A stretch of 64,000 bases of DNA from Cryptomeria japonica (Eukaryota > Streptophyta > Pinopsida > Cupressales > Cupressaceae), in NCBI RefSeq assembly GCF_030272615.1, contig NC_081409.1:530258291-530322290 (forward strand). The letters run 5' to 3'. The translations under genes and the position numbers were made by a program. The notes under the pieces were generated by a model. The model saw only the letters and a list, made by a program, of their open reading frames with translations. It was not told the origin of the DNA and ran no database searches. Shown piece after piece: positions 11,501 to 21,931 of the stretch. Numbering within the stretch: the stretch's first letter is position 1; every line of letters begins with the position of its first letter.

Positions 11501-11943
11501 TTTTATGGCCTGCTCATTATCTCATATGTGCAAAACAATTGCAGTGTTAGAAATTTTATTGATTAAGCCACTGCCAAGTTTCTTACATGCCATGATGGAG
11601 GGCTTCAAGGGCAGATTTGGGGTGACCAAGAAAGTTTTTACTATTCTCATGATGTATACACAAAGAATTGATAATGGACTTAGAGGATTTGATTGCTTGC
11701 TCACTAGTCACATGCCTACTTTGTTTGACAGAGAGAGAAGAAGAACATAGGGGAAAAGGGTCGTTAGGTCCAAGACAAAATCAAAAGCTGACATCAAAAC
11801 AATTCAGAGTCAAATGTTTCTTGATACCATTTTAGATGATACACATCTCATCAAGAAAGTAGGGTCATACATGGATGCACTATCAAGGCTTGATAGTGGT
11901 ATGACCAGAATGGAGCTGACTAGATCAAATATTGAAGACAAAT
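8537..11943 (+). pseudogene. Accessory ORF of a pol-less gypsy-type element
   Basis: A decayed reading frame of about 1,100 codons begins at ATG 8537 (MVESSSLGKRKF). The best-preserved part (about 8770-9487) is a helical globular domain with the phrase TYITRDVINEVF and, further on, a helix-rich stretch FDYASLVAEGMHIALCDF. This resembles the 'putative plant transposon protein' type domain found next to plant retroelements. A long coiled-coil segment follows (11111-11446, LREKVNSLQEQL and similar heptads). I see no protease, RT or integrase. Many stops and frame changes show that it is dead. The general plan is shared with ORFs at 15616-18663 and 35800-37460. Function unknown. Confidence 0.6.
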
Positions 11944-13442
11944 AATACCAGCAACATCACAAGGCTCTCTAGGACTTCAAGCAATTTGGATTTGATGATT
12001 TCTTATTCTTTCCTCCTCATTTTTCTCTTTTTCTGGCTTGGAAATTTTGAATTTTTAAATTCTCAATTTCTTGCCTTTTTTATTATCTTGTTTTTTTTTT
12101 TTATTCTTCGTTAAAAGGATATCTGATGGTGTATTTCTTGATTAAATCACTAGTCTTTTCTTCTGCCTCAAGATTTTTATTTCTAACTTGCTTATTTCAT
12201 ATCTTTAGAAAGAGCTCATAAGTAGCTCTCTATCACTATGTATTAAATAGGTCTGTAGGGTTATTACACTTTTCAATCTGATAAGAGAGCTCGAACAAAG
12301 AAAAAGAGGATTCTAGATCATCTCCAACATCTACCACCCATGGAGGAAGATAAAAGAATATTTGTCTGTGTCAGAGGACTAAATTTTTTTGTCATTTTAT
12401 GTTATCTTTTCATCTAATTTTTAATATTGTAAAAGGCCCGAATCTTGTTGCATCCTCAATTTTTCTATAAGATGATATTCAAGGCCTTTTTTTTCTTCTT
12501 CTTCTTCCTCAAGAAAAAATTATTACTCATACAACTCGATGCTAGTGTATTATTTTTCACCAAGGGTGAATAGCATGCAAAAGTGTTCATAGTTTTGTGA
12601 TGCAATATTATGATTTTGTGTCATGTTCCATTTGTAGTAAAAAAATTGCAAAGGATAAGCACACATATTCTGAAAAATATAAACATTTGGAAATCCAATT
12701 CTATGATTTCTATGTTGTTTCTCTCTTCTTGTTATCTAGAGTCTTATATGAATCAATTAAATCAAGGGTTTTTGGTTGATATCTTTTCATTGTGTTGATC
12801 AGTTTGACTGATTTTTAGCTTCTTCTAAAGTACGAGATTAGATTTGATAATCTTATTCAAAGAGGCTCTATATAGAGAGTAATAATTAAGATATAATTAT
12901 GAAATTCATTTCATGTTGTGACTGGTATTAGGTATCAATAATTATAAGGCAAAAGATGGTGCAGATCATGCATATTTTATATTGTAATAATGTTTCATCT
13001 AGTGTGTATCCCAATGGATAAGGCACTAATAAAGATAATGTATTCTTAAACTATGGCAAAAAGAAGGTTTTGTCAAAGAGAAATACAATAATCATTTTTT
13101 TTTTATTTTTTTTTGCTTTCAAGTACATAGGATAATTAGTTCTCATTGTGATCATAATTGTATAAGGATTAAGGCCACATCCTATGAGTTGTTAAGTTTT
13201 TTGAATCACATAATAGTTTGGGAAAATATATGTTGTAGCATCATATAAGCCTAGAAATATTAAGTGTCTATTGAAAGGGATAGCCACCTAGGTTTAACAG
13301 AACCTAAAGTGTAGAGAGGATGACTAGTTCCTTATCCCTAGTCATTGCTCTATTAATTGGTCCAATGATCCAAGACCTTAAAAATTGAAGTTGGCCTATC
13401 ATAGAGGATCTCTGGAGAAATTAGTTGGAAACACCAATAAAA
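11944..13442 (+). other. Probable 5' LTR and flank of the Tat-like host element
   Basis: The region is non-coding and AT-rich. Because a primer-binding site begins at 13443, its right end should be the end of a 5' LTR; the left border could not be fixed. The part at 13260-13440, with short C/T-rich and purine phrases, looks like LTR R/U5. Short ORFs here (for example near 12600) have no recognisable content. Confidence 0.4.
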
Positions 13443-13460
13443 TGGTGACTCTGATGGGGA
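13443..13460 (+). promoter_or_regulatory. Primer-binding site, tRNA-Arg type
   Basis: The 18-mer tggtgactctgatgggga matches TGGCGACTCTGCTGGGGA at 16 of 18 positions. That sequence is complementary to the 3' end of tRNA-Arg and is the primer site of Ogre/Tat-type gypsy elements. It fits the Tat-like pol segments found further on. Confidence 0.7.
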
Positions 13461-13503
13461 CTTAATTGAACAAGAAAGACTAGTACTTACTAGGTTTCCC
13501 ACA

Positions 13504-13832
13504 ATGGTGTTATCTCATAACAATCAACTTCCATTCAAAAATCTTGTTGTGAATTGGAGATAGGAAGAGCTTACAGATGCAGTCTACCATTTAGGTACCA
13601 TTATTTTGGATAGTAGAATCCTTGTTGAATATAGCAGAATTAATATGGTTTTAATAAAGGAGGAATGAAAAGCAGAATTGGTTGATGCAGAAATTGAGAA
13701 GTTGCTTCATCCCCAATCTATCTGAAACATTCTCGTACCATTGTCCATATAGATTGTGATCAATTTTATCTCCCTTTGTTTGAAGCTTGCATTAATTTAT
13801 CCCTAACCTCAAGGGTGGACACTCTATTCTTA
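13504..13832 (+). pseudogene. Tat-like host gag, part 1
   Basis: The frame opens at ATG 13504 (MVLSHNNQLPFKNLVVNWR), 44 bp after the primer site, and carries several TAG/TGA stops. It encodes a polar helical segment with no named motif. It is cut at 13832 by the reverse-oriented element, and the sequence after that element (21612) continues the gag region. The identification depends on position and on the later capsid and zinc-knuckle parts. Confidence 0.5.
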
Positions 13833-14988
13833 TGATGAGTACTAAGAGGAGGGGGTGAATTAGTATGCCAAAAACTTCTATGCTTAGACACTTAAACAGT
13901 CTGAAGACAAACCAGTAAAACAATTTAACAGACAAACCGATTATCACACATGCAAACCAAAATGCAAATAAAGAATTCACAGACAAGAGAAATACAACCA
14001 TAACACAAGATATTTGATGTGGAAACCCAAATGGGAAAAACCACGGTGAGATGGAACTCACAAGTCACTATCTGCATAATAGAAACCAGACCGGTTAAGG
14101 TCTTACAATGTTCTTCACCAGAATAGATCCTCTTAGGAATCTCAATCTTTGTTAGAAGATAAGTCTAATTAAAGACTACCTTGTTAGAGGATTTTAGATT
14201 CATAGAAGTGAACCACCTTGTTAGAGGATTTTACAAAGGCTTTTGGGCCTACCCGGTTAAGGGCTACAGACTTGTCAAAGATGTGAGTAATCAACAAGTG
14301 TTTGATCTATCTAATAGCACAAACTGCTTGGTTAGATACAGTACAACTCACTGCTAATGCGTTTCAGCATTACTTCAGTCTTCTCTATCTCTCTTAGTTA
14401 CAACTTGACCTTCTCAGATAAGATCGTTCTTACAACAACCACCGTAAACCCTACTCACAACATAAACCCTTTCAGCAACAACAACCTAAAACCCTAGACA
14501 TGATGTCCTTTTAAAGGAATCTGATTTCATGTTGGTCCAATAGGATTACATTACAATTTCCTAGGTTCAATGAATCTAGACATACTCAGTAACACGACAC
14601 AAAAAAACACCGTCAGTGTGTCAGCACCATCAATCAGTCGGTGGATTGGTAACTCATCACAAAATGTCGATTGGTAACTCATCACAAAGTATTACTGGTT
14701 CATACAAAATACCAGTTGCCAGTTTGACAAAAATGAAGACTGGTAAGAATGTGTTATGCCACTTTGCTCCCTCGTGCCGCTTGAGATCTATGAACCGCTT
14801 GGGGTCAACATGCCACTTCAGACCGGGAAACACATTCTACAAAATCACCAATAGTCTAAAGACTAGAATACAACATACCGATTGGAACAAATACCGGTTG
14901 AGCTCTAGCTCATACATATAAAGAGGATCTCAATACAAGTGTGTGTCCATCAATGACAATCACAACATAAACATCAAAAATGCCAACA
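13833..14988 (-). repeat. 3' LTR of the pol-less element
   Basis: In + orientation it runs from tgatgagtac to tgccaaca, so on the - strand it starts TGTTGGCA and ends CA. It is colinear with 20437-21611 over its whole length. The two copies differ by scattered substitutions, by CAA copy number (3 here, 7 there, near 14475) and by an 8-bp insertion in the other copy. A TATA-like ttatatgt occurs on the - strand near 14913-14921. Confidence 0.85.
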
Positions 14989-15002
14989 ATCTCCCCCTTT
15001 GG
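14989..15002 (-). promoter_or_regulatory. Polypurine tract
   Basis: On the - strand the sequence ccaaagggggagat lies directly before the LTR start TGTTGG. This is the usual plus-strand priming site of copia-type elements, and an almost identical tract precedes the 3' LTRs of copia A and copia B in this window. Confidence 0.8.
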
Positions 15003-15615
15003 CATTGATGGCAACACTTAGGAAATTAAAATTTTGACATCTAAGTGTTTTACAACCAAAACATGCCATTAACAAAATTGCTCCCCCTAAGCATATACAC
15101 CATCCCTTAATCAACACAATGCATAGCAATTTTGCATACAGAGCATAAACATTGAGATATCAGAGCATATAGCATATATCAAAACATATATCAAAATTGT
15201 AAAACTAGATATGTCTCCCTATTTGTCTCCAAAATAGATAGAGTACTTCTCCCCCTTTGCCAACAATGACAAAGTACTGATGAACAACCTTGTTTCCATT
15301 TGATATTGAAATAATAAAAGTTTATGACAACAATGAATAATACTTGTCAAAAACTGATTTATAGTCCTACACAAATTGTTTCATGGATAGAGACCAGGAC
15401 TCAAGTAGGGAGGTGGCCACTTCTTTCTCTATTTGCATTTGGGATACCTGTTCCTCCATGGCATCAACTATGCTCAGCTCTTGCGTAATTGTCAAGGCAT
15501 CCAGGTTTAGATAACACTTCTGAAGAATTTACAGACATGGAAGTAAAACTAGTTGTAGCCCCTGCAAATCTCTAGATCATGTACTGATCTCTTGCTCCAT
15601 TTTGGCTGACTAGAT
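15003..15615 (-). other. 3' untranslated region of the pol-less element
   Basis: I see no continuous coding frame between the end of the accessory ORF and the polypurine tract. A second polypurine-like block, aggggggagcaa on the - strand, is near 15081-15092, and another gggggagaag near 15250. These could be alternative plus-strand primers. Otherwise nothing is recognisable. Confidence 0.4.
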
Positions 15616-18600
15616 CTAGAACCGGTGAACGGTTTTCCCATAAGTTGCAAAGGAATCATAGGGTGGCTTAAATGTGCTCAAGTAGGACTGTAAGTCCATT
15701 TGAAGCTTTTGCTTTTGATTTAGCACATCATCACAAAATAGATGGGGTTGATAGATTTTGCTTAGTAGCAAGTTTCCCTCATCCAAAGCGTCCCTTATAT
15801 CCTTTTGGTCTTTTAGAAGTTCAGACCGGAGCTCATTCAACTTTTTCACCAGAGAAATGTTAAGAGCCTTTTGATGCTCTTTCTTGACATTTGCCTCAAC
15901 TGCTTCTTCTAGGCTTTGCACCTGATCATCCACTACAGTACATAGTAGTTTGAGCTGTGCTAGTGATGATTCAGTGTTAGGAAGATTGGTACTAGGGATC
16001 AAACCGGTAAGGGTGTCTATAGCCGTCTGAATTATGTCCTACTCCTTTTTCCTGCGAATGATCTCAAGGCACTCTTGAGCAACCTTGATTCTCTACATAA
16101 ACTCCAACTCGCTTGCAGACTGGAGATTGATAGGACTGGAGATATCAGCCGGTTTAGGTTGACTCCTGGTTGCCTTCGGAGTCTCCATCTATGTGCTCTT
16201 CATTGCCTTCGCTGCCTTGTCTGCTTCTTCCTTCTTCCTTTTCTTTGCTTCTTTCTTTTGTTCTTATTCCTTGTCTTCCTCTTCTTTCTTTTTCCTCTCT
16301 GCTTCCTTCCTCTTCTCCTCTTCTTTCTCTTCCTCTTCCTTCTTCTTCTTTTCTTCCTCTTCCTTCTTCTTATTTTCATCCTCTTCCTTCTTCTTCTTTT
16401 CTTCCTCTTCCTTCTTCTTCTTTTCTTCCTCTTTCTTCTTCTTCTTTTCTTCCTTGTCCTCTTCTTCTTTCTTCTTCCTATCATCTTCTTGCTTCTTCTT
16501 CTCTTCATCTTTTTGTTTCTCATCTTACTCTTTTCTCTTCTCTTCCTCTTTTCTCTTTTTCTCATCTTCGTCCCTCTTCTTCTTCTCTTCTTGTTCCTTA
16601 GCCGCTTCCTGTGTGTCCTTGGCTTGCTCACTACCCTGTTTGGCTTGTTGCCCCTATTTTGTTCCCTTAGAAGGTATATCCCGAGTGACATCTTCTACGT
16701 CTAGGGCATCAACATCAATAGTGTCGATTGGTTCTTCAACCGGGTTTCCTTCTTCATCAAAAACTTCATCCGATTTTGATACGACCGGTTCTTTTTCTGC
16801 TTGTCGGTTGACCATTCATGATTTATGAGCTTGAATAATATGATTCATATATTGATGAGTGTCTTTTTCAACATCATCAACTCTTCCCTCCAACAACCAG
16901 AGTCTTCTTCTCCTTGTGAAGAAGAGTCCTTTATTTTGATCCAAAACATCAAATAATTCTGAATTTGAGAGGTCGAGAAAGTACTGTGCAAAGACTTTCT
17001 CCCTAATCTCCTGTTCTTTTTCAATGGCAATACGCCATTTATTATCTAATTCTTTAAATAAAGAATCCAGTGTCCGAGATTTAATCTCCGATGGCGACCG
17101 GTCATTTTTACACAAATAAATAATGATTTCCTGTAATATTTCTTCCTTCTCCTCATTGCTAAAATCATCATAATAATCTACTAAATCATGAAGTAATTTT
17201 CTCCTAATATTCTTAACTATCCTTTGAAAATGTGCCAAAGGTTTGTATGAGGAGATATCAATATTTACCGGTGTGGATGCTGCCGGTTCATTCTTCTTCA
17301 TTTTCTTTGTCTGTCTAGCCTTCTTTGGCTTTTCATCAGACTCAGTCTCTTCAGAGTCCGGTTCATTTGTCTTAGTCTTCCTTTTTCTTTCAAAGACTTT
17401 TGCCAGTGTTACTTCAAGTTTCTTCTTTGTAGGTTACCGCTTAGTCACTCTTGGAGTTGCAGTGGTAGCCGGAGCCGATGCTGCAAGCATTGCCTTTGCT
17501 TCCTTTACAGCCAGTTCTTTTCCTTTCTTAACAGATGGTTCCTCGGTCGATGCAATCCTCTTCAAGTAGGTTCTAGTCCTCTTATCCTTAGGATCAAGAG
17601 GCAAGGCAATAGGGGTTGAGGCATACCCTTCTAGCATGTCATACATCACCTCATAGTCCATTGGCTCCACTTCTTCCATTCTAGGCTCAAAAACCTCCAT
17701 TAAGCATTTGTCCACTTGGATGGTGAAACAGATGTCATCTTCATATTTCTTAACAATATCACCTAAGATCCTTACCCTTTGACTCATCTTCCTTCTAAAC
17801 TCATCAAAATATTTGTTCAGCACCTCAGGGTAATCGGTTCCAATGGCTTGTATGCTTTCCTTGATCTGCTTGGTTATCGGTTGGTCAGGAGACCACTGGA
17901 CATCTCCTACTCCAAGAAAGTAGCCTTGGAAATAGAAAAACAACCCAACCAATAGTTGCTCAAATTTGAATCTCAGAGCATTATCCTATTTAATCAACTT
18001 TAGATTAGACAGGAGTTGCCTTTGCATACCGGTGCATAAGTCAAATGATGCGTCCTCTTTGATCATCCGGTAAGTGGCATTTACCACTGCAGTAGATACA
18101 TAATTAATCCTGTTGGCTGAGAATGTTTTGTAGCCTATCACCATGCAGGCATATTTCACCAGATCATCCTTGATAGGATTAACTGTCATACCCCATGAGT
18201 CACTTGTTGAACCAGTGAGCTTGGCCATTTCCATTTTGCTTACCATTCTTAAAGTTGGCACTTCCCCTGTGTTACAAAAACTGGTGACTACATGAATTGC
18301 CTGAGGCATGATATCATGAGTCCTTTCCAGGTACATCTTGTCACCATGGACTCTACTCAAAATGATCTTGATATGATCCTCTGTAAAATCTTCTAGAAAG
18401 TATACTGCATTATGGAGTTTCTTCTTCTCTAGGATACTAAACTCCGGTTTGATTTTCTTGTCCTTGCCGCAAAATAAACCTAACTGGGCATGAATAGCTA
18501 AAGACCCTAGGTCTTCTATTTTGCCATCAATATAATCTAAAACTCCCTCTTCAACTATGACTCCAACCGGAACTTGTGATAAGGCATTATATTTGGACTT

Positions 18601-18663
18601 CCTTTGAATAAAACTTTCTGACTCAATGGATGTACTAGAACTGGTATGAGATGCGGAAGCCAT
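15616..18663 (-). pseudogene. Accessory ORF of the pol-less element, about 1,000 codons
   Basis: A single - strand frame runs from ATG 18663 (MASASHTSSSTS) to 15616 without a frameshift. It is broken only by about nine in-frame stops, mostly TAG, where Gln would fit. Domains in order: a Ser-rich start; a helical globular domain (about 18590-17880; phrases VEEGVLDYIDGKIEDLG, MVIGYKTFSANRINYV, LLVGLFFYFQGYF); a second helical region with a Lys/Glu tail (17870-17330); another helical domain (17280-16820); a Lys/Glu-rich repeat tract (16610-16200); and a Leu heptad C-terminus (16002-15616). No catalytic motif is recognised. The first domain resembles those at 8770-9487 and 37310-36725. The low damage suggests a functional protein until recently. 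Role unknown; a structural or packaging role is possible. Confidence 0.65.
16200..16610 (-). repeat. 30-bp minisatellite encoding a Lys/Glu (KEKE) tract
   Basis: The + strand is almost pure pyrimidine (cttcttttcttcctcttcct...) and the unit of about 30 bp repeats four to five times at 16330-16450, with decayed copies on both sides. In the accessory ORF frame this reads as blocks of E and K (EEKKKKEEEE), about 10 residues per repeat. The long purine/pyrimidine strand asymmetry could allow triplex DNA. The other two - strand frames give an Arg/Lys-rich product and are not the coding frame. Confidence 0.7.
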
Positions 18664-19111
18664 TGTTGAGTATTTCAAGAACACAAAAAATAACCTTTAA
18701 AACGCGAATTTAGGGCTTCCTAATTCTACTTCGCTTCACTCTCTGTCGGTTTCCAAATCACTGCTTTGTGTTCTCCACGACCGCTTGCAAACTGGATTTG
18801 AATCTCCTTCAAGATTTGTTAATTTCTTGAAATCTTAGCTCAAATCGCCTTTTCTTCAACTTTGCACTTTGAAAACTTTTCTTTGCTCGAAAACAAATAG
18901 TGAGAAATGATTTGAAATATGCTTTTATACATGTCTCTCACCTATCGCCATTAATTCTCCTCTATTAGGGCGTAAACCTTAATTTTGCCTTTTTACCATT
19001 TCCGGTCTTTTGCCAAGCGATAGGTATCACATACCGGTTAAGGTCTTTTACCGGTGTATCTGGGGGTTCACAATCATTTCGCCGTTTGCTCTCCCTAAGC
19101 CTCTTTGGAGC
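18664..19111 (-). other. Spacer between gag and the accessory ORF
   Basis: About 450 bp are without a clear frame. On the - strand the stretch just upstream of ATG 18663 could serve as a 5' leader for the accessory ORF, since that ORF is not in line with gag and would need its own start, splicing or reinitiation. I see no obvious splice pair or promoter. Confidence 0.35.
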
Positions 19112-20386
19112 TTAGTTTACCGGTTCTGATATTTCCACACTAGGTGTAGAAACTGGTTCCTCTTCCAACATTGTTGGTTTCTTCCTCCAGGTTTTGTTCA
19201 TGTCCGCTTGAACTTTTTCAACATCAACTTCTCCTTTCTGAGTGACCGGTATATCATCAGATATACTCTTTCTGCTTCTATAGAATCTTGCAATGTGACC
19301 CGGTTTGTTGCAGTGATAGCAAACCAATCCAGGTGCTCTCCAAGGTCCACTATTCATGTTTCCATTCTTCCTTCTACATGTAGCAGCAGTGTGACCATGT
19401 CCATGACAAATCCAACAGTTTTCTCTCCATGTGGTTGCCGGTTGATAACCATTATTGCCTGACTGATAATTGTAAGCATTAAACCGGTTAGGGTTCTGGT
19501 TCACAAAAGATTTCAGACCAGCTCCTTGGGTCCTCTAAGGATATCTTCCGGTATTGTTCATGACAAACCTGCATTCAGATGCTCTATGCCGAAACTTGTT
19601 GCATGCATAGCAATGACCATTGAACTTATTGGATCTAGGTACATTGTTGATAAAATAAGGAAAATTATTGTAGGCTTTGCTCCTACACACATTGGCAGTG
19701 TGTCCTTCTTTAAGACAGTTAAAGCAAACAAGTTTGAATTTTTGCTTACCTTTTCCTTTGAGTGTCGGTTGCTTCTTTGATGCTTCAGCATTTTCTCCTG
19801 AGGATTCTCCTTCCTCATTTCCAGAGAAACCAAGTCCATTGGTATTCTTTACCGGTCTAGATGACTCAAGCTTTTGCTCTAGTTTAACAGTACTTTTGCT
19901 AAACTTAGCAAGTATTTCCTTTGACTCAGAGAGTTCTTTGGAAATAGCAGTATTTGTCTCCATTAGGCTTGCATTTTCAGAGATGGCTATGTTTAGTTCA
20001 TCTTGTACTCCTTTTTCCATTCTACTCTCATGAAGGTGAGTAGCCAGTGCACTAATCTCTTGTTTCAACTTGGAAATCTCATGATCTCTGCCCTTTACTA
20101 GATCTTTAGCTGTCCTCTGGTTCTCAAGCTCTTGACTAAACTAGATAGTCAGTCCTTCCAACTCCTTTCTCAGATTGGAGTTTGAATCATTTAGCTTATT
20201 TACTTTTGCAATCATGGCTTCCATATTTGCTTCATCTTTAGAACTACTTTCAGATAGCTCCACCAGTTTCTCTACATGTTCTCTCCTTTTTGCTTGAGAT
20301 GCCTTGTATTTGACCTTAAGATCATCATAGGCTTGCTCAAACTAAGTGAGCCATTGAGTAAGTTCCCTCAAGGTGTATTCCCCCAT
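19112..20386 (-). pseudogene. Gag with coiled coil and four zinc knuckles
   Basis: The frame starts at ATG 20386 (MGEYTLRELTQWLT), about 35 bp inside the primer site. Residues up to about 250 form a long coiled coil (heptads such as LVELSESSSKDEANMEAMI). Two CCHC-type knuckles follow at about 19729-19688 (CFNCLKEGHTANVC) and 19605-19564 (CYACNKFRHRASEC, Gly replaced by Arg). Two more lie at about 19418-19377 (CWICHGHGHTAATC) and 19316-19275 (CYHCNKPGHIARFY, last Cys lost). Three TAG stops interrupt it. Four knuckles is unusual, since copia gag normally has one. It would bind RNA and form particles with help from a partner element. Confidence 0.7.
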
Positions 20387-20421
20387 ATCTCTTTCCAAGT
20401 GGTTAAACTTATAGAAAGGTA

Positions 20422-20434
20422 GGCTCTAATACCA
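20422..20434 (-). promoter_or_regulatory. Primer-binding site, initiator tRNA-Met type
   Basis: The - strand reads TGGTATTAGAGCC, one mismatch from the copia consensus TGGTATCAGAGC, 2 bp from the LTR end. This defines the - strand orientation of the element. Confidence 0.8.
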
Positions 20435-20436
20435 AT

Positions 20437-21611
20437 TGATGAATACTAAGAGGGGGGGTGAATTAGTATGCCAAAAACTTCTGTGCTTAGACACTTAAAT
20501 AGTCTGAAGACAAACTGGTAAAACAATTTAATAGACAAGCCGATTATCACACATGCAAACAAAAATGCAAATAAAGAATTCACCCACAAGAGCAATACAA
20601 CCATAACACAAGATATTTGATGTGGAAACCCAAATGGGAAAAACTACGGTGAGATGGAACTCACAAGTCACTTTCTGCAGAATAGAAACCAGACCGGTTA
20701 AGGTCTTACAATGTTCTTCGTCAGAACAAATCCTGTTAGGAATCTCAATCTCTGTTAGAAGATAAGTCCGATTAAAGACTACCTTGTTAGAGGATTTTAG
20801 ATTCACAGAAGTGAACCACCTTGTTAGAGGATTTTACAAAGACTTTTGGGCCTACTCGGTTAAGGGCTACAGACTTGTCAAAGATGTGAGTAATCAACAA
20901 GTGTTTGATCTACCTAATAGCACAAACTGCTTGGTTAGATCCAGTATAGCTCACTGCTAATGTGTTTTAGCATTACTTCAGTCTTCTCTATCTCTCTTAG
21001 TTACAACTTGATCTTCTCAGGTAAGATCGCTCTTACAACAACTCAACAACCACCGTAAACCCTACTCACAATATAAACCCTTTCAGCAACAACAACAACA
21101 ACAACAACCTAAAACCCTAGACATGATGTCCTTTTAAAGGAATCTGATTTCATGTCGGTCCAATAGGATTACAGTACAATTTCCTAGGTTCAATGAATCT
21201 AGACATACTCAGTAACATGACACAAAAAAGCACTGTCAGTGTGTCGGCATCATCAATCAGTCGGTGGATTGGTAACTCATCACAAAATGCCGATTGGTAA
21301 CTCATCATAGAGTATTACCGGTTCATACAAAATACCGATTGCCGGTTTGACAAAAATGAAGACTAGTAAGAATGTGTTATGCCACTTTTCTCCCTCGTGC
21401 CACTTGAGATCTATGAACCGCTTGGGGTTGACATGCTGCTTTAGACCGGGAAACACATTCTGCAAAATCACCAATAGTCTAAAGACTAGAATACAACATA
21501 CCTGTTGGAACAAATACCAGTTGAGCTCTATCTCATACATATAAAGAGGATCTCAATACAAGTGTGTGTCCATCAATGACAATCACAACATAAACATCAA
21601 AAATGCCAATA
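20437..21611 (-). repeat. 5' LTR of the pol-less element
   Basis: Direct repeat of 13833-14988. In + orientation it begins tgatgaatac and ends tgccaata (CA changed to TA). The - strand TATA-like site is near 21537-21545. Gaps relative to the other LTR are a longer CAA run (about 21086-21107) and an 8-bp duplication at about 21040. Confidence 0.85.
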
Positions 21612-21931
21612 ACTTATACTCTCAGAACCCTTAAGATGCTCAATGAAAGACTTAAAGAAAAACATTTTCCTTACAAGTAGGGGATGGTAAAAACTAGAGC
21701 TCAAGTCCAATTAGATAAGAATACGAATCATGAAACCTTGAGACAAGCTTGGGTACCTAGACAGTTAGGTTAGCCAACACCTCCTAATACCCCTAATCCC
21801 ACAAATTAGGAGCCTTCCTTGACTCCTAGGGTTGAGCATTGTCAAGGAGTTGTCATGAGCAGCAGTATGTCTCAAATGTCCCCTTTAGGGATGAATATGG
21901 GATTTGAAGGAGCTAAAAATTCTCAAGATAC
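21612..21931 (+). pseudogene. Tat-like host gag, part 2
   Basis: Gag-like coding resumes right after the reversed element (RTLKMLNERLKEKHFPYK and MVKTRAQVQLDKN) and ends in a Met/Gly-rich phrase SPLGMNMGFEGAKNSQ. The solo LTR is inserted after 21931, and the frame can be followed into 26351. Stops are mainly TAG. No named domain was found. Confidence 0.5.

Larger units (their letters stand above)
13833..21611 (-). mobile_element. Pol-less LTR retrotransposon (gag plus a 1,000-codon ORF)
   Basis: Two direct LTRs (13833-14988 and 20437-21611) flank a 5.4-kb interior on the - strand. A tRNA-iMet-type primer site (20422-20434) and a polypurine tract (14989-15002) fix the orientation. Flanking pentamers tctta (13828-13832) and actta (21612-21616) agree at 4 of 5 positions. 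The interior encodes a coiled-coil gag with four zinc knuckles and one very long accessory ORF. I see no protease, integrase, RT or RNase H. It must have moved using enzymes of another copia element. It resembles the TR-GAG/LARD concept but has an additional large ORF. Confidence 0.8.

Noticed and set aside
13021-13100. tRNA-like phrase (cccaatggataaggca)
   Set aside because: No cloverleaf could be drawn and no A/B box pair was found.
14616-14921. 101-codon ORF with a partner near 21347-21544
   Set aside because: Both lie inside LTRs and their similarity reflects LTR duplication, not a gene.
16200-16691. Arg/Lys-rich - strand ORF, like a nuclear basic protein
   Set aside because: Wrong frame of the same repeat; the E/K frame is in line with the flanking domains.
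16193-16828. Long + strand ORF rich in Ser/Phe/Leu, looking like a membrane protein
   Set aside because: It is the shadow of the pyrimidine-rich strand opposite the Lys/Glu repeat of the - strand accessory ORF.
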